64,000 nt of DNA from JASGIT01 sp047601665 (GTDB lineage Bacteria > Pseudomonadota > Gammaproteobacteria > Burkholderiales > Burkholderiaceae_C). Under the pieces are notes generated by a model, which made no database searches, had not been told where the DNA came from, and saw nothing but the letters and a program-made list of their open reading frames with translations. Below are positions 10,192 to 19,077 of this stretch, in pieces (position 1 is the stretch's first letter; the number at the start of each line of letters is the position of its first letter). Position numbers and translations under genes: made by a program. The stretch is from the NCBI GenBank assembly GCA_047601665.1, contig JASGIT010000001.1, positions 1,178,001-1,242,000 on the forward strand, written 5' to 3'.

Positions 10192-10250
10192 GTTGGTTTC
10201 CCTCGTTGAAGTTCGCCGGGGGCGAAATGCCTGAGGCGATGGCTGAATAC

Positions 10251-10317
10251 TAAGGGTTTTCCCTACATCACGCATCCACCGCGCCAAAACCCGAGCCGCA
10301 ACTAGGGTTAACCCCTA
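10251..10317. promoter_or_regulatory. Divergent control region with two TAGGG-type palindromes
   Basis: Between paralog B and the SPFH gene lie TAAGGGTTTTCCCTA (10251-10265) and CTAGGGTTAACCCCTA (10302-10317). The first has the same context (GGCGATGG.TGAATA before it) as the element at 8554-8566. One copy faces each gene, consistent with one regulator for both directions. Confidence 0.5.
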
Positions 10318-10376
10318 TATCCCTACGCAAACCGTCGCTGGCTATGATGCCTGCCCCTTTGCACAGGAGCGCTCAC

Positions 10377-11417
10377 ATGGCCCTCATGGACTTCATCAAG
10401 AAGCAGTTCATCGACATCCTCCAATGGACGGAGGACGGCGACGGCACGCTGGCCTGGCGCTACCCCATGCGCGACATGGAAATCCAGAACGGCGGCACGC
10501 TGGTGGTGCGCGAGTCGCAGATGGCGGTGTTCGTCAACGAAGGCCAGGTGGCCGACGTGTTCGGCCCCGGCACCTACAAGCTGACCACGCAGACGTTGCC
10601 CGTCCTGACCTACCTGAAGAACTGGGACAAGCTGTTCGAGTCCCCCTTCAAGAGCGACGTGTACTTCTTCAGCACGCGCCAGCAGGTAGACCAGAAGTGG
10701 GGCACGCCCCAGCCCATCACCATCCGCGACAAGGACTTCGGCGCGGTGCGGCTGCGCGCGTTCGGCAACTACGCCTTCCGCGTGGTGGACCCGAAGCTGT
10801 TCCACACCGAAATCTCGGGCACGCGCGACGTGTACACCGTGGCCGACCTCGACGGCCAGCTGCGCGGCCTGGTGCTACAGAACATCAGCACGGCGATCGC
10901 GGGCAGCGGCCTGCCGTTCCTCGACCTCGCGGCCAACCAGGTGATGTTCGCCGACGCGCTGGCCAAGGAGCTGCAGCCCGCGTTCGCCAAGCTCGGCCTG
11001 GGGCTCGAAACGCTGACGGTGCAAAGCCTCTCGCTGCCCGAGGAGTTGCAGAAAATCCTCGACCAGAAGATCGGCATGGGCATGGTCGGCAACGACATGG
11101 GCAAGTTCATGCAGTACCAGACGGCGCAGGCCATACCCAAGTTCGCCGAGAACGCGGGCCAGGGCGGTGGCGTGGCGGGCGACGCCATGGGCCTGGGCGC
11201 GGGCGTGGCCCTGGGCCAGGTGTTGGCGCAGAACCTGCAGCAGGGCCTGCAACAGCAACAGCCTGCTGCGCCGGCTGCGGCGGCGGCGCCGGTGGGCGTG
11301 AAGCCCGAGGAAGTGATGGCCACGCTGGAAAAGCTGGCCGACCTCAAGGCCAAGGGCATCCTGACGCAAGAAGAGTTCGACGCCAAGAAGGCCGAACTGC
11401 TCAAGAAGCTGGTCTGA
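10377..11417 (+). CDS. SPFH domain protein with C-terminal SHOCT motif (YdjI-like)
   Basis: A 346-residue protein of the SPFH/YdjI ('virion core protein') family. The N-terminal two thirds carry the SPFH-like fold (NGGTLVVRESQMAVFVNEGQ, then VFGPGTYKL). A low-complexity Gln/Ala linker follows (about residues 285-305). The end is a SHOCT-type motif (KLADLKAKGILTQEEFDAKK) of the kind that mediates oligomerization. The ATG at 10377 is preceded by AGGAG. It heads the run DUF4178 - DUF350 - spermidine synthase, a neighbourhood previously noted by comparative genomics in membrane-stress and polyamine-linked clusters. It probably forms a membrane-associated scaffold. Confidence 0.85.
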   Translation: MALMDFIKKQFIDILQWTEDGDGTLAWRYPMRDMEIQNGGTLVVRESQMAVFVNEGQVADVFGPGTYKLTTQTLPVLTYLKNWDKLFESPFKSDVYFFSTRQQVDQKWGTPQPITIRDKDFGAVRLRAFGNYAFRVVDPKLFHTEISGTRDVYTVADLDGQLRGLVLQNISTAIAGSGLPFLDLAANQVMFADALAKELQPAFAKLGLGLETLTVQSLSLPEELQKILDQKIGMGMVGNDMGKFMQYQTAQAIPKFAENAGQGGGVAGDAMGLGAGVALGQVLAQNLQQGLQQQQPAAPAAAAAPVGVKPEEVMATLEKLADLKAKGILTQEEFDAKKAELLKKLV

Positions 11418-11426
11418 CAACTACCA

Positions 11427-11473
11427 TTTTGATAGCTGCTAGCGCTTGATGGATAAGCGCTGGAGGCCAAAAA
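11427..11473 (-). repeat. Dispersed hairpin repeat, copy 2
   Basis: Begins TTTTGATAGCTGC, has the core AGCGCTTGATGGATAAGCGCT, and ends GGAGGCCAAAAA. It sits between the SPFH and DUF4178 genes and ends 10 bp before the next ATG. Confidence 0.9.
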
Positions 11474-11483
11474 CACTCCAAGA

Positions 11484-13004
11484 ATGGCGACCAGCCCCAC
11501 CCAGCGCCCCCAGCGCATTTACCGCGCGCCCTGCCCCGGCTGCGGCGCGCCGGTGGAGTTCCGCAGCGCCCAGTCCACCCACGCCGTCTGCGCCTATTGC
11601 CAGAGCACGGTGATGCGCAGCGGCGAGGTGCTGCAGCGCCTGGGCAAGATGGCCGAGCTGTTCGACGACCACAGCCCGCTGCAGCTCATGGCCAGCGGGC
11701 AGGTCGCCATCGACGGCACGAAGCAATCCTTCACCCTCATAGGCCGCCTGCAATACAAGGGCGATGCGGGGCCGTGGGCCGAGTGGGTGGCCTATCTGCC
11801 CGACGGCTCGACGGCCACGCTGGGCGAAGACAACGGCGCCTACGTGTTCACGCGGCCCGTGGCGGTATCGCGCGAAATGCCCGCGCCCGCGCAATTCCGC
11901 GTGGGCACCACCACCGCCATCAACGGCAAGCCCTACAGCGTGGCCGCCAACGTGCAGGCGCAGCTGGTCTCCGCCCAGGGCGAGCTGCCCAAGCTGCCGC
12001 CGCTGGGCCAGCCCTTCACGGTGGTGGAGCTGCGCAGCGAGGACGGCGAGGTGCTGTCCATCGACTACGGCAGCCAGCCCCCGCGCGTGGAGCGCGGGCG
12101 CGCCGTGCTGCTGGAAGACCTGCAGCTCAATGGCCTGAAGGACGAGTCGGCCAAGGACGAAAAAGCCCGCCAGTTCAACTGCCCGCACTGCGGCGCGCCC
12201 GTCTCGGTGCAGCTGGACACGACGAAAAGCATCACCTGCGGCGCGTGCCACAGCCTCATCGACCTGTCGCAGGGCGTGGGCGCCGAGCTGCGCGCGGCGG
12301 TGCAGGACGAGCCCGTGCGGCCGCTCATCCCGCTGGGCAGCACCGGCCAGCTCGAAGGCGTGCCATGGCAGGTGGTGGGCTTCCAGCACCGCATGGGGCA
12401 GGAGCCTGGCGACGACGAACAATTCGGCTGGGAGGAGTACCTGCTCTACAACCGCCAGCGCGGCTTCGCCTTCCTGGTGGACGCGAGCGACGGCTGGAGC
12501 CTGGTGCGCCCCGCCACGGGCGCGCCCAAGCTGGCGGCCAACGGGCAGAGCGCGTCGTACCTGGGCGCCACCTACCGGCTCCAGTACAGCTACAACGCCG
12601 AGACCACCTACGTGGCGGGCGAGTTCTACTGGCCCGTGGAGCGCGGCCAGACCACGTTCAACCGCGACTACGCCAGCGGCTCGGGCGGCCTGCTCGGCAT
12701 GGAGCAGACGCCGCGCGAAATCACCTGGTCGTGCGGCGGCAAACTCGACAGCGCCACCGTGGCAAAAGCCTTCGGTCTGGCCAATCTTCGCGCCGACGCC
12801 GCGCCCCTCACCGGCGGCCTCGACGGTGGCGGCGCCCTGCGCAAGACGGTGATCTTCATCGTCATCCTGCTCATCGTTCTGCTGATCGTGCTGGACAGCT
12901 GCTCGTCCTGCGACCCGCGCGTGGAAAATTGCAGTTCATCCTCGTCCTACCGCAGCTCGGGCGGCGCCTACGGCGGCTATTCGAGCGGCGGCGGACACAA
13001 ATAA
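11484..13004 (+). CDS. DUF4178 protein with two zinc ribbons and C-terminal membrane helix
   Basis: A 506-residue protein. Two CxxC pairs near the N-terminus (CPGCGAP and CAYCQ, about residues 17-41) form one zinc ribbon. A second set (CPHCGAP and CGACH, about 233-258) precedes the second half, so the protein looks like a duplicated zinc ribbon plus DUF4178 unit. A strong hydrophobic helix (about 452-472) is followed by a Cys/Ser/Gly-rich tail (SSYRSSGGAYGGYSSGGG). It lies between the SPFH and DUF350 genes and probably works with them at the inner membrane. Biochemical role unknown. The start at 11484 immediately follows the repeat. Confidence 0.85.
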   Translation: MATSPTQRPQRIYRAPCPGCGAPVEFRSAQSTHAVCAYCQSTVMRSGEVLQRLGKMAELFDDHSPLQLMASGQVAIDGTKQSFTLIGRLQYKGDAGPWAEWVAYLPDGSTATLGEDNGAYVFTRPVAVSREMPAPAQFRVGTTTAINGKPYSVAANVQAQLVSAQGELPKLPPLGQPFTVVELRSEDGEVLSIDYGSQPPRVERGRAVLLEDLQLNGLKDESAKDEKARQFNCPHCGAPVSVQLDTTKSITCGACHSLIDLSQGVGAELRAAVQDEPVRPLIPLGSTGQLEGVPWQVVGFQHRMGQEPGDDEQFGWEEYLLYNRQRGFAFLVDASDGWSLVRPATGAPKLAANGQSASYLGATYRLQYSYNAETTYVAGEFYWPVERGQTTFNRDYASGSGGLLGMEQTPREITWSCGGKLDSATVAKAFGLANLRADAAPLTGGLDGGGALRKTVIFIVILLIVLLIVLDSCSSCDPRVENCSSSSSYRSSGGAYGGYSSGGGHK

Positions 13005-13025
13005 ATTTTCAAAGGAGCAAACCCC

Positions 13026-13244
13026 ATGGGACTCGACTGGCTCAAACCCGCCGCCATCCTCGGCTCCATCCTCTACGCCGTGATGGGCGTGGTGGTGTTC
13101 TGGCTGTGCTTCATCATCGTGGACAAGATCACGCCCTACGACCTGTGGGCCGAGATCGTCGAAAAGCAGAACCGCGCGCTCGGGCTGGTGGTGGCGGCCA
13201 TGTGCCTGGGCATCAGCATCATCGTGGCGGCGGCGATTCATTGA
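13026..13244 (+). CDS. DUF350 small membrane protein (YjfL family)
   Basis: A 72-residue protein with two hydrophobic helices (about residues 8-32 and 50-70) joined by a charged loop (DKITPYDLWAEIVEKQNRA), matching one repeat of the DUF350/YjfL family. A good ribosome-binding site (AAAGGAG, 8 bp before the ATG) is present and the gene follows DUF4178 at 21 bp. In other bacteria DUF350 genes sit with S-adenosylmethionine decarboxylase, spermidine synthase, ATP-grasp and PspA genes. That matches the spermidine synthase downstream here, although a Fic gene with its own control region separates them. Confidence 0.85.
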   Translation: MGLDWLKPAAILGSILYAVMGVVVFWLCFIIVDKITPYDLWAEIVEKQNRALGLVVAAMCLGISIIVAAAIH

Positions 13245-13294
13245 GCGCCCCGCGCGCCCGGGCATCTCTTCCTCACGTGTTCAGAAACAGGCCC

Positions 13295-13349
13295 TTTCCT
13301 ATACAGGTGGCGGCTAACATGTATAGAAATATGGTTTTTCTATACATGT
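13295..13349. promoter_or_regulatory. Operator upstream of the Fic gene
   Basis: A perfect 13-bp inverted repeat ACATGTATAGAAA - 7 bp - TTTCTATACATGT (13317-13349) ends 10 bp before the Fic ATG. A further degenerate half-site TTTCCTATACAGGT lies at 13295-13308. The Fic product has a C-terminal helix-turn-helix-like domain, so autoregulation is likely. This AT-rich island also carries the probable promoter. Confidence 0.8.
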
Positions 13350-13359
13350 CCCGCAGCCT

Positions 13360-14439
13360 ATGACCCTGGCGCCCCTTGAACAGCTGGATGCGGCCCGCTT
13401 CGACACGCCCGCCATCCTCAAGCAACTGGCCCGCAGCAGCCGCCATCTGGCGGAGCTCAAGGGCGTGGCGGCGTCCATTCCCAACCAGGGCATCCTCATC
13501 AACACCCTGGGCTTGCAGGAGGCCAAGGACAGTTCCGAGATCGAGAACATCGTCACCACGCACGACGATCTGTTCAAGGACGACGTGGACCCCGATGCCT
13601 TCGCCAATCCCGCCGCCAAGGAGGTGCTGCGCTACCGGCAGGCGCTGCGGGTGGGTTTCGAGCGGGTGCGCGACACGGGGCTGCTGACCGCCAATCACAT
13701 CATCGAGATTCAGCGCGAACTGGAGCGCAACAACGCGGGCTTTCGCAGGCTGCCGGGCACGGCGCTCAAGGATGGCGCCGGGCGCACGGTGTACACGCCG
13801 CCGCAGGATCCGGCCGAGATCGTGGCGCTGATGCGCGGCCTGGAGCGGTTCATGAATGAACCGGGCGCGCTGGAGGTGGACCCGCTCGTCAAGATGGCGT
13901 TGATGCACCACCAGTTCGAGAGCATCCACCCCTTCTACGATGGCAATGGCCGTACCGGGCGCATCGTGAACGTGCTGTACCTGGTGAAGGAAGGCCTGCT
14001 CGACATCCCGGTGCTGTACCTGAGCAAGCACATCGTGCAGACCAAGGCGGACTACTACCGCCTGCTCCAAAGCGTGCGCGATGGAGATGCCTGGGAGGAG
14101 TGGGTGCTCTACATGCTGCGGGCGGTGGAGGTGACGGCGCAGCAGACCATCCGCACGGTGCAGGCGATCAAGCAGGCGCTCATGGATTACAAGCACCGCA
14201 TCCGGGCCACGCACAAGTTCTACAGCCAGGATTTGATCAACAACCTATTCGTGCATCCCTACACCAAGATCGATTTCCTGCAACGCGACCTGGGCGTGTC
14301 GCGGCTCACGGCCACCAAATACCTGGATGCCCTGGCGGCCTCGGGCTTCGTGCAGAAGCAGAAGGTGGGGCGCAGCAACTACTACGTGAATCTGGCGCTG
14401 AACCCCATCCTGCTGGAGCGGCACGAGGGTGTGGAATGA
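13360..14439 (+). CDS. Fic family protein (predicted AMP-transferase) with C-terminal winged helix
   Basis: A 359-residue Fic protein, predicted to transfer AMP to hydroxyl side chains of a target protein. It has an N-terminal Fic_N region. The inhibitory helix motif (S/T)xxxE(G/N) is present as SSEIEN (about residues 58-63), placing it in the class whose inhibition is built into the N-terminal part. The active-site motif is complete: HPFYDGNGRTGR (about 190-201). The last 80 residues look like a winged helix (VSRLTATKYLDALAASGF). No ribosome-binding site is obvious. It has its own operator and overlaps the next start as ATGA, and it interrupts an otherwise co-directional SPFH-DUF4178-DUF350-spermidine synthase set. 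Confidence 0.93.
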   Translation: MTLAPLEQLDAARFDTPAILKQLARSSRHLAELKGVAASIPNQGILINTLGLQEAKDSSEIENIVTTHDDLFKDDVDPDAFANPAAKEVLRYRQALRVGFERVRDTGLLTANHIIEIQRELERNNAGFRRLPGTALKDGAGRTVYTPPQDPAEIVALMRGLERFMNEPGALEVDPLVKMALMHHQFESIHPFYDGNGRTGRIVNVLYLVKEGLLDIPVLYLSKHIVQTKADYYRLLQSVRDGDAWEEWVLYMLRAVEVTAQQTIRTVQAIKQALMDYKHRIRATHKFYSQDLINNLFVHPYTKIDFLQRDLGVSRLTATKYLDALAASGFVQKQKVGRSNYYVNLALNPILLERHEGVE

Positions 14440-15974
14440 CCACGCCACCGCCCGCCACCGCCCCCCGCCCCCTCGACATCGCCCTGCTCGCCAGCGTCTT
14501 CGTCATCGCCGCCTGCGGGCTGCTGTACGAGCTGGCGGCGGGCGCGCTGGCCTCGTACCTGCTGGGCGACTCGGTGCTGCAGTTCAGCACCGTCATCGGC
14601 ACCTACCTGTTCGCCATGGGCGTGGGCTCGTGGCTGTCGCGCTATTTCGAACGGCAACTGCCCGCGCACTTTTTGCGCATCGAATTGCTCGTAGCGCTTG
14701 TGGGTGGAGCGCTTCCAGCTACGCTTTTCATAGCAAACGCCTACCTACCCGGCGCGTTCCGCGTGCTGCTGTACGGCATGGTGCTGCTGGTGGGCACGCT
14801 GGTGGGGCTGGAGATTCCGCTGGTCATGCGCATCCTCAAGCGCAACGTGGCGCTGAAGGACCTGGTGTCGCAGGTGCTGACCTTCGACTACCTTGGGGCG
14901 CTCGCGGTGTCGCTGGCTTTTCCGCTGCTCCTGGTGCCGCACCTGGGGCTGGTGCGCACGGGGCTGCTGTTCGGCGCGATGAACGCCGCCGTGGCCGTGT
15001 GGGCGCTGTGGCTGTTCCGGCACGAACTGCGGCTCATGCGTGCCCATGCGCTGGCCTGCGCGGCGGTGCTGGCGGCGCTGCTCGCGGGGCTGTGGGGCGC
15101 GGACCACATCACGCGGCTGGCGGAAGACCGCTTCTACCAGGACCGCATCGTCATCAGCGAGACCACGCCCTACCAGCGCATCGTGGTCACGCAGGGGCGC
15201 GCGGGGCACCGGCTGTTCCTCAACGGCAACCTGCAGTTCGCCGAGCGCGACGAGTACCGCTACCACGAGGCCCTGGTGCACCCCGCCATGGCCGCGCACG
15301 GCGCGCCGAAGAAGGTGGCCGTGCTGGGCGGCGGCGACGGCATGGCGGTGCGCGAGATATTGAAATACCCGTCGGTGGAATCGATCACCCTGGTGGAGCT
15401 GGACCCGGCCATGACGCAGCTGTTCCGCCGCGACCCGGCGCTGCGCCGCCTCAACGGCGACTCGCTGTCGAACCCGAAGGTGCACATCGTCAATACCGAT
15501 GCGTTCCAGTGGCTGCAAAGCGGGAAGGACACGTTCGACGTGGTGGTGGTTGACTTCCCCGACCCGACCAACTTCGCCATCGGCAAGCTCTACACCAACA
15601 GCTTCTACGCCCTGCTCGACCAGCGCCTGGCCGCGAGCGGCTACGCCGTCATCCAGACCACCTCGCCGCTGGTGGCGCGCAGGAGCTTCTGGACGGTGGT
15701 GCAGACCATCGAATCGGTGGGCCTCACGGCCACGCCGTACCACGCGCACGTGCCCAGCTTCGGCGAATGGGGCTTCGTGCTCGCCAGCCGCCGGCCCTGG
15801 CGGCTGCCCACGGCGCTGCCGCCGGGGCTCAAGTTCCTCGATCCGCCGTCGATACCCTTGTTGTTCGACTTTCCGCGCGACATGGCGCGCGTGCCCGCCG
15901 AGGTCAACCGCCTCTCCAACCAGGTGCTGGTGCACAGCTACGAGCAGGAATGGGGCGCCGTGGCATCGCATTGA
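14436..15974 (+). CDS. Membrane-bound spermidine synthase-like aminopropyltransferase
   Basis: A 512-residue fusion. Seven or so hydrophobic helices (about residues 15-230) are followed by a spermidine synthase domain with the AdoMet-type Rossmann fold. That domain shows GGGDGMAVREIL, the acidic strand VELDPAMT, and DFPDPTNFAIGKLYT, corresponding to the conserved DSSDP region of SpeE. Such proteins are thought to transfer aminopropyl groups, but the acceptor may not be putrescine. The start overlaps the Fic stop (ATGA). A hairpin repeat copy lies inside the membrane region in frame (about residues 83-100). No S-adenosylmethionine decarboxylase gene is nearby. Confidence 0.88.
   Translation: MTTPPPATAPRPLDIALLASVFVIAACGLLYELAAGALASYLLGDSVLQFSTVIGTYLFAMGVGSWLSRYFERQLPAHFLRIELLVALVGGALPATLFIANAYLPGAFRVLLYGMVLLVGTLVGLEIPLVMRILKRNVALKDLVSQVLTFDYLGALAVSLAFPLLLVPHLGLVRTGLLFGAMNAAVAVWALWLFRHELRLMRAHALACAAVLAALLAGLWGADHITRLAEDRFYQDRIVISETTPYQRIVVTQGRAGHRLFLNGNLQFAERDEYRYHEALVHPAMAAHGAPKKVAVLGGGDGMAVREILKYPSVESITLVELDPAMTQLFRRDPALRRLNGDSLSNPKVHIVNTDAFQWLQSGKDTFDVVVVDFPDPTNFAIGKLYTNSFYALLDQRLAASGYAVIQTTSPLVARRSFWTVVQTIESVGLTATPYHAHVPSFGEWGFVLASRRPWRLPTALPPGLKFLDPPSIPLLFDFPRDMARVPAEVNRLSNQVLVHSYEQEWGAVASH
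14682..14736 (+). repeat. Dispersed hairpin repeat, copy 3 (inside a gene)
   Basis: A degenerate copy (GTAGCGCTTG ... GGAGCGCTTCCAGCTACGC, then TTTTCATAGC) within the spermidine synthase reading frame. It keeps the frame open and encodes part of a membrane segment (LVALVGGALPATLFIA). Confidence 0.65.
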
Positions 15975-16029
15975 GGCCCCCTGGCCGCCGCGCGCACCGC
16001 GCGGTGGAACACCCTGGAAAAGCAAATGC

Positions 16030-16048
16030 TGTCACATGCAACGTGACA
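16030..16048. promoter_or_regulatory. Inverted repeat upstream of the hybrid kinase
   Basis: TGTCAC - 7 bp - GTGACA, about 45 bp before the kinase start. A possible regulator site; the binding protein is unknown. Confidence 0.4.
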
Positions 16049-16092
16049 ATGGGCGAGAAACATGTCCAATTGCAACAAAAGCGGGAACGCAC

Positions 16093-19077
16093 GTGCTTGA
16101 GCAATTCTTCGCCAGTGATATTCCGCCCGACCCACGGCTATGGCAGCAGCACGACCCCTGGCTCGTGGCGCTGTCGGTGCTGCTGGCCGTCGGTGCCTCG
16201 GTCATGGCGCTGCACATGGCGGCGCTGGCGCGGCGCGCGTCCAGCAGCGGCCTGCGCCGCTGGACCCTGGGCGCGGGCGCGCTGGCGCTGGGCGGCGGCA
16301 TCTGGGCCATGCATTTCGTCGGCATGTTGGCGTTCTCGGTCTGCGCGCACGGGGACTTCGCGTACGGGGTGACGGCGGCGTCCATGCTGCCCGGCGTGGC
16401 CGCCGCGTGGGTGGCGCTGTGGCTGCTGGCCCGGCCGCAGGTCGGCGCGCGGACGCTGGCGGGCGGCGGCGTGCTGATGGGCGCGGGCATCGGCGCCATG
16501 CACTACAGCGGCATGGCGGCATCGAGCGTGATGCCCGCGCTGCGCTACGACCCGCTCTGGTTCGCCCTGTCGCTCGTGGTGGCCGTGCTGCTGGCCACGC
16601 TGGCGTTGTGGGTGCGCTTCGGCGTGCGGCGCTGGCTGCGCGGGGAGCCCGCCACCCTGCTGGCCGGCGCGGTGATGGGCATGGCCATCACCGGTATGCA
16701 CTACACGGGCATGGCGGGGCTGCGCTTCGCGGGGCCGGTCGATACGGCCCTGCACACGGGCCAGCAGGTGGCGCTGGCGCTGTCCATCGCGATGGTGGTG
16801 CTGGTGTTCAGCACGCTGGTCATCGCCATCACCGCCAGCCTGCGCTTCTGGCAGATGTACCAGCAGAGCCAGCGCAACGAATCGCGCCTGCGCGCCGTGT
16901 TCGACACCGCGGTGGACGGCATCATCATGATCGACGGGCGCGGCATCGTGCAGTCGTTCAACGGCGGGGCCCAGCGCATCCTGGGCTGGACGGCGGCCGA
17001 GGTCATCGGCCGCAACGTCAACCTGCTGATGCCCGAGCCCTACCACGGCGAGCACGACGGCTACCTGCACGCCTACCACGCCACGGGGCACGCGCGCATC
17101 ATCGGCAAGGGGCGCGAGGTGGAGGCGCTGACCAAGGACGGGCGCGTGCTCCCCATCCGCCTGGCCGTGGGGCAGGTGCAGCGCACGGGCGCGCGGCTGT
17201 ACGTGGGCTTCATCACCGACATCAGCGAGCTGCGCGCCGCCGAGCAGACCCTGCGCGAAACCCGGGGGCGCGCCGAGGTCGCCACCGCGCGCAGCGCCTT
17301 CCTGGCGAACATGAGCCACGAAATCCGCACGCCCATGAACGCCATCCTCGGCTTCACCGAGGCGCTGCTCGACTCGCCGCTCGACGCCACGCAGCGCCGC
17401 CACCTGGGCACGGTGCACAACGCGGCGCGCTCCATGCTGCGGCTGCTCAACGACATCCTGGACACCGCCAAGCTCGAAAAAGGCGCGGTCACGCTGGAGA
17501 TCGCCGACTTCTCGCTGCGCGAGCTGTGCCGGCAGACCCTGGCGTCGCTGCGCATCACCGCCGCCCGCAAGGCGCTGGCGCTGGAGCTGGACTACCCCCT
17601 GGACCAACCCGACTACCTGCGCGGCGACGCGCTGCGGCTGCAGCAGGTGCTGGTCAACCTGCTGGGCAACGCGCTCAAGTTCACCGAGAAGGGCCGCGTG
17701 CTGCTGCGCGTGCGCCACGTGCAGGGCGAGCTGCGGCTGGACGTGGAGGACACGGGCATCGGCATTGAGGCCGGTGCGCTGGAGCGCATCTTCGACCCCT
17801 TCGCGCAGGCCGACACCTCCACCAGCCGGCGCTTTGGCGGCACGGGCCTGGGCACCACCATCTCGCGCCAGCTCGTCGAACTCATGCAGGGCGGCATCAG
17901 CGTGCGCAGCACCATGGGCGTGGGCACCGTGTTCAGCGTGCGCCTGCCGCTGCCCCTGGGCGACGCCCAGGCCGCCCGGCAGCACCTGCCCCCCGGCATC
18001 CGCGCCCTGCCCATGCTGCGCGTGCTGGCGGTGGACGACGTGCCCAACAACCTGGAGCTGCTGAACATCACCCTGAAACGCGGCCGCCACGACCTGACGC
18101 TGGCGCACGGCGGCGAGGAGGCCGTGCAGCTCTGCGCCGCCGAGCGCTTCGACGTGGTGCTCATGGACCTGCAGATGCCCGACGTGGACGGCCTGGAGGC
18201 CACGCGCCGCATCCGCGCGCACGAACAGGCGCGGCAGCAGCGGCCCGTGCCCATCATCGCCCTGTCGGCCAGCGTGCTGGCGCAGGACCGGCGCAACGCG
18301 CGCGCCGCGGGCATGGACGGCTTCGCCGTCAAGCCGCTGGAGCTGCCGCGCCTGTACGCCGAGATCGCGCGCGTGCTGGGCCTGCGCGCCGAGGGGGCCG
18401 ACAGCGCCGAAGGCCCCCTGTCCGAGCCCGTGCCCCTGCTGCCACAGTCCCACCCGGCGGACGAGCCCGCGCCCGCCGCCATCGACTGGGAACGCGGCCT
18501 GCGCCTGTGGGCCCAGGCCCCGCTGATGCGCGACGCCATCGAACGCTTCCTGAACGAATACCAGGGCCTGCCCGAACGGCTGCAGGCCCTGCACACCAGC
18601 GGCGACTGGCCCGGCCTGCGCGCCGCCGTGCACCGCCTGCGCGGCGTGGCGGGCAACCTGGCGCTGGTGCCGCTACACGCGCTGCTGAGCCGGCTGGAAA
18701 CCTCCGCGCGCGCCGCCGACGGCCACGCGGCGGGCAGCGACCTGGCCGCCCTGCCCGCCGCCTGGAACGCCGTGGCCCAGGCGCTGTACGCGCAGACCGA
18801 GGCGCCCGCCGAAGCCCCGCCCCCCACCGCCGCCGGCGGCGCGCTGGACACGCTCGACGCCCCGCGCGCCGCCCAGGCCCTGGCCGCGCTCGACCAGGCC
18901 GCCGCCGCCCTGGCGCAAGGCGAGCTGCCCGACGCCGCGCTGGCCACCCTGGCCACGCTGCTGCCCGCGCTGGCGCTGGAGCCGGCGCGCGCCGCCGTGG
19001 ACCGCTTCGACTTCGACCGCGCCCAGACCTGCCTGCTCGCCCTGCGCGAGCCCCTTGCCGCACGAGGCGCCCCATGA
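16093..19077 (+). CDS. MHYT-domain hybrid sensor histidine kinase
   Basis: A hybrid sensor kinase of about 994 residues. The membrane sensor has three MHYT repeats (MHFVGM, MHYSGM, MHYTGM; residues about 1-255), proposed to bind copper and sense a diatomic gas or redox state. Then come a PAS domain (about 265-375), HisKA (SHEIRTPMNAILGF, about 408), HATPase with GGTGLGTTIS, a receiver (LMDLQMPDVDG, conserved lysine in VKPLE; about 640-770), and an HPt domain (VHRLRGVAGNL, about 843) for phosphotransfer. GTG at 16093 is my preferred start; ATG at 16036 is an alternative. The stop overlaps the HD-GYP response regulator (ATGA), its obvious partner. Confidence 0.93.
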   Translation: MLEQFFASDIPPDPRLWQQHDPWLVALSVLLAVGASVMALHMAALARRASSSGLRRWTLGAGALALGGGIWAMHFVGMLAFSVCAHGDFAYGVTAASMLPGVAAAWVALWLLARPQVGARTLAGGGVLMGAGIGAMHYSGMAASSVMPALRYDPLWFALSLVVAVLLATLALWVRFGVRRWLRGEPATLLAGAVMGMAITGMHYTGMAGLRFAGPVDTALHTGQQVALALSIAMVVLVFSTLVIAITASLRFWQMYQQSQRNESRLRAVFDTAVDGIIMIDGRGIVQSFNGGAQRILGWTAAEVIGRNVNLLMPEPYHGEHDGYLHAYHATGHARIIGKGREVEALTKDGRVLPIRLAVGQVQRTGARLYVGFITDISELRAAEQTLRETRGRAEVATARSAFLANMSHEIRTPMNAILGFTEALLDSPLDATQRRHLGTVHNAARSMLRLLNDILDTAKLEKGAVTLEIADFSLRELCRQTLASLRITAARKALALELDYPLDQPDYLRGDALRLQQVLVNLLGNALKFTEKGRVLLRVRHVQGELRLDVEDTGIGIEAGALERIFDPFAQADTSTSRRFGGTGLGTTISRQLVELMQGGISVRSTMGVGTVFSVRLPLPLGDAQAARQHLPPGIRALPMLRVLAVDDVPNNLELLNITLKRGRHDLTLAHGGEEAVQLCAAERFDVVLMDLQMPDVDGLEATRRIRAHEQARQQRPVPIIALSASVLAQDRRNARAAGMDGFAVKPLELPRLYAEIARVLGLRAEGADSAEGPLSEPVPLLPQSHPADEPAPAAIDWERGLRLWAQAPLMRDAIERFLNEYQGLPERLQALHTSGDWPGLRAAVHRLRGVAGNLALVPLHALLSRLETSARAADGHAAGSDLAALPAAWNAVAQALYAQTEAPAEAPPPTAAGGALDTLDAPRAAQALAALDQAAAALAQGELPDAALATLATLLPALALEPARAAVDRFDFDRAQTCLLALREPLAARGAP

